Below, one piece after another: positions 6,162-7,598 of a stretch of 7,598 bases of DNA. Origin of the DNA: an uncultured Lachnospiraceae bacterium (GTDB lineage: Bacteria > Bacillota > Clostridia > Lachnospirales > Lachnospiraceae); NCBI GenBank assembly GCA_947625995.1, contig CANQQN010000089.1:1-7598 (forward strand), in the 5' to 3' direction. The position numbers were made by a program, and so were the translations under genes. The first letter of the stretch is position 1, and every line of letters starts with the position of its first letter. A model generated the notes under the pieces. It did not search any database, was not told the DNA's origin, and saw nothing but the letters and a program-made list of their open reading frames with translations.

Positions 6162-6277
6162 TTTATATTACATTACAATGATATAAAAATACCGCACATA
6201 CCGCCCCCAAAAACGAGTTTGCCTTTCTGTGCGAGTGGCTCAGCAGAAAACATGATGAAAAAGTTTTGAAAAAGAGG

Positions 6278-6306
6278 TTGACTTTCCGTAGGAATCATGA
6301 TAGTAT
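6278..6306 (+). promoter_or_regulatory. Sigma-A type promoter of metY
   Basis: TTGACT (6278-6283, 5 of 6 with TTGACA), a spacer of exactly 17 bases and TAGTAT (6301-6306, 4 of 6 with TATAAT) would start transcription near 6313. This leaves a leader of about 40 bases before the metY ATG. The spacer contains a small symmetric element TTCC-GTA-GGAA (6284-6294). The leader is too short for a SAM (S-box) riboswitch or T-box, so control, if any, should be by a protein at this promoter. Confidence 0.7.
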
Positions 6307-6316
6307 CCATATAAAA

Positions 6317-6333
6317 CCTATAGAAATAATAGG
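6317..6333. promoter_or_regulatory. Candidate operator CCTAT-N7-ATAGG at the metY transcription start
   Basis: CCTAT (6317-6321) and ATAGG (6329-6333) are perfect inverted half-sites, separated by AGAAATA and flanked by TAAAA and GGAAT. The position, just after the predicted start of transcription, is typical for a repressor. Sulfur-metabolism genes of Firmicutes are often controlled by Rrf2-family CymR, and the flanks vaguely resemble its sites, but that identification is inference. Confidence 0.4.
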
Positions 6334-6354
6334 GAATGAAAAGGAGTACATATT

Positions 6355-7598
6355 ATGGGAAAGAAAACGAGAGATAAAAGAGATCTGAAATTTGAAACTT
6401 TACAGCTGCATGTGGGACAGGAAAAACCCGACGCGGTGACGGACGCGAGAGCGGTGCCCATTTACCAGACGTCTTCTTATGTGTTTCGCAACAGCGCCCA
6501 TGCGGCGGCCCGGTTCGGCCTTGCGGACGCAGGCAATATTTACGGTAGGCTGACCAATCCTACGCAGGATATCTTTGAACAGCGGATCGCGGCGTTGGAG
6601 GGCGGCGTGGCGGCTCTGGCGGTTGCTTCCGGCGCGGCGGCCATCACTTACGCCATTGAGAATATCGCGGGAAATGGCGATCATATTGTTTCCGCGAAGA
6701 ATATCTACGGCGGCTCCTTCAACCTGTTCGAGCATACGTTCAAGCAGTACGGGATCAGCACCACCTTCGTGGATATTTTCAATGAGGCGGAGATAGAAGC
6801 TGCCATTCAGGAGAACACAAAGCTGATCTTTATTGAGACGCTGGGCAATCCGAACTCCGACGTGGTGGATATCGAGGCGGTGGCGCAGATCGCCCACGCC
6901 CACAAGATCCCGCTGATCGTTGACAATACCTTTGCTACCCCTTATCTGGTAAGACCTATTGAATATGGGGCGGACATTGTCGTACATTCCGCCACCAAGT
7001 TTATCGGCGGTCACGGTACCACCATCGGCGGCGTGATCGTTGACAGCGGCAAATTCGACTGGGAAGCTTCCGGAAAGTTTGCGTCGCTGACGGAACCCAA
7101 TCCCAGCTACCATGGCATCAGCTTTACAAAGGCTGTCGGCGCGGCGGCTTATGTCACTAAGATCCGCGCTATCCTTTTGAGAGATACGGGTGCCACCCTT
7201 TCCCCTTTCCATGCGTTCTTTTTCCTGCAGGGGCTGGAAACATTGTCCCTGCGGGTAGAACGCCACGTGGAAAACGCCCTGAAGGTAGTGCAGTATCTGA
7301 AAAATCACCCGCAGGTAGAAGCGGTGCATCATCCTTCCGTTACCGATGACCCTAAGCAGCAGGCGCTGTATCAAAAGTATTTCCCCAACGGCGGCGGTTC
7401 TATCTTTACCTTCGAGATCAAGGGTGACGCTAAGAAAGCGCAGGATTTCATTGACCAACTGGAGTTGTTCTCACTTCTCGCCAATGTGGCGGATGTGAAG
7501 TCGCTGGTGATCCATCCCGCGTCCACCACCCACTCCGAAAAAGAAGTTCCCGCCCCGCCGACCGGCGGAACGGGAACAGCGCGATATCCCGGAAAGCG
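6355..7598 (+). CDS. metY: O-acetylhomoserine sulfhydrylase, PLP enzyme (3' end beyond window)
   Basis: This enzyme makes homocysteine (or methionine) from O-acetylhomoserine and sulfide (or methanethiol), the direct sulfhydrylation route of cytoplasmic methionine synthesis. The ATG at 6355 follows AAGGAG (6341-6346) at 8-base spacing. The N-terminus has the family signature FETLQLHVGQ and IYQTSSYVF. Y63-G-R65 with NPT is the cofactor-phosphate loop contributed across the dimer, and SGAAA lies near 92. VDNTFATPYL contains Asp190, which holds the PLP pyridine nitrogen. SATKF contains Lys215, the Schiff-base lysine. The motif HPASTTHS is near the end. About 414 codons are visible, close to the usual 420-430. 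After THS (7536) the reading EVPAPPTGGTGTARYPGK is unlike the family. The expected IPES-like end appears instead in the frame shifted by two bases (QRDIPES, 7577-7597), so the last 50 bases carry a frameshift, a small insertion or an assembly error. The gene stands alone behind its own promoter. The long ORF on the opposite strand is its shadow. Confidence 0.95.
   Translation, partial: MGKKTRDKRDLKFETLQLHVGQEKPDAVTDARAVPIYQTSSYVFRNSAHAAARFGLADAGNIYGRLTNPTQDIFEQRIAALEGGVAALAVASGAAAITYAIENIAGNGDHIVSAKNIYGGSFNLFEHTFKQYGISTTFVDIFNEAEIEAAIQENTKLIFIETLGNPNSDVVDIEAVAQIAHAHKIPLIVDNTFATPYLVRPIEYGADIVVHSATKFIGGHGTTIGGVIVDSGKFDWEASGKFASLTEPNPSYHGISFTKAVGAAAYVTKIRAILLRDTGATLSPFHAFFFLQGLETLSLRVERHVENALKVVQYLKNHPQVEAVHHPSVTDDPKQQALYQKYFPNGGGSIFTFEIKGDAKKAQDFIDQLELFSLLANVADVKSLVIHPASTTHSEKEVPAPPTGGTGTARYPGK
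7546..7577. repeat. Strong palindrome inside the 3' end of metY
   Basis: GTTCCCG (7546-7552) pairs with CGGGAAC (7571-7577). Inside, CCGCC (7555-7559) pairs with GGCGG (7564-7568) around the loop GACC, with a 2-by-2 mismatch between the two stems. It coincides with the point where the MetY protein sequence departs from the family and changes frame. It may be a short inserted palindromic element or a fold-back artefact near a contig end. Confidence 0.7.

Larger units (their letters stand above)
5651..6277. other. 627-base stretch between sigG and the metY promoter without a convincing intact gene
   Basis: This stretch contains degenerate direct repeats (5671-5775), a perfect 14-bp inverted repeat (5828-5880), one low-confidence ORF (5704-6072), a short palindrome CAACCG-C-CGGTTG (6079-6091) and a nested hairpin (6127-6161). 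Coding-like text jumps frames. MLAKLEKISQRF is read from 5886 in one frame. A membrane-helix peptide is read in a second frame to 6072. A third frame, open from 6053 to 6388 except for one TGA at 6179-6181, reads NRRLKTLVYAVIDVSPVRR and later NEFAFLCEWLSRKHDEK. This pattern suits a decayed gene or inserted DNA, but no family is recognised. No clear intrinsic terminator for sigG is visible. Confidence 0.5.

Noticed and set aside
6182..6388. Open frame running through the metY promoter and start region
   Set aside because: No start codon and it overlaps the promoter, ribosome site and first codons of metY; kept only as part of the decayed-gene idea.
6400..7458. Long open frame on the minus strand, 352 codons
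   Set aside because: It is antisense to metY, whose frame is full of family motifs; the minus-strand product has no recognisable features.
1..7598. tRNA, rRNA, CRISPR arrays, S-box or T-box leaders, transposase genes
   Set aside because: None of their hallmarks were seen on either strand.

Overview
The window looks like chromosome of a spore-forming member of the Clostridia, most likely a Lachnospiraceae-type gut anaerobe. The reasons are an unmistakable sporulation sigma factor G, strong AGGAGG-type ribosome binding sites, a mid-GC coding style, and YtrC/D-like permease genes in tandem. The genus cannot be read from the sequence.

Layout. Positions 3-4246 hold one strand-consistent block of three paralogous integral membrane proteins: the last 45 residues of one gene (3-140), a 621-residue protein (239-2104) and a 705-residue protein (2129-4246). 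They share an N-terminal RLFAEG motif, a DFY...P..RR motif, about nine membrane segments and a large hydrophilic C-terminal part. They read as permeases of an ABC transporter whose ATPase, and probably a GntR-type regulator, would lie upstream of the window. The middle copy seems to have lost its C-terminal module.

At about 4300 the composition drops abruptly to AT-rich. This island (about 4300-4830) carries a possible 33-residue cationic ORF (4332-4433) and, 4 bases after its stop, a gene for a small secreted acidic protein of 88 residues (4438-4704) that I do not recognise.

sigG follows (ATG at 4871, 259 residues). Its Shine-Dalgarno sequence is completely buried in a perfect 11-bp hairpin (4832-4867), the translational brake type described for sigG in Bacillus. 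It is not next to sigE/spoIIGA in this window.

Positions 5651-6277 hold no convincing intact gene. They contain degenerate direct repeats, a perfect 14-bp inverted repeat with a nested hairpin, a low-confidence ORF with one membrane helix, pieces of coding-like sequence scattered over three frames, and a second palindromic hairpin. It looks like decayed or inserted DNA.

A good sigma-A promoter (6278-6306) with a symmetrical CCTAT/ATAGG element at the start of transcription then drives metY (O-acetylhomoserine sulfhydrylase, 6355 to the window end). The last 50 or so bases of metY depart from the family sequence exactly where a strong palindrome (7546-7577) sits, so there is a small insertion, a frameshift or an assembly artefact at the edge.

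Apart from the permease block, the genes are not functionally linked. The window is a mosaic: transporter cluster, AT-rich small-protein island, lone sigG, decayed spacer, metY.
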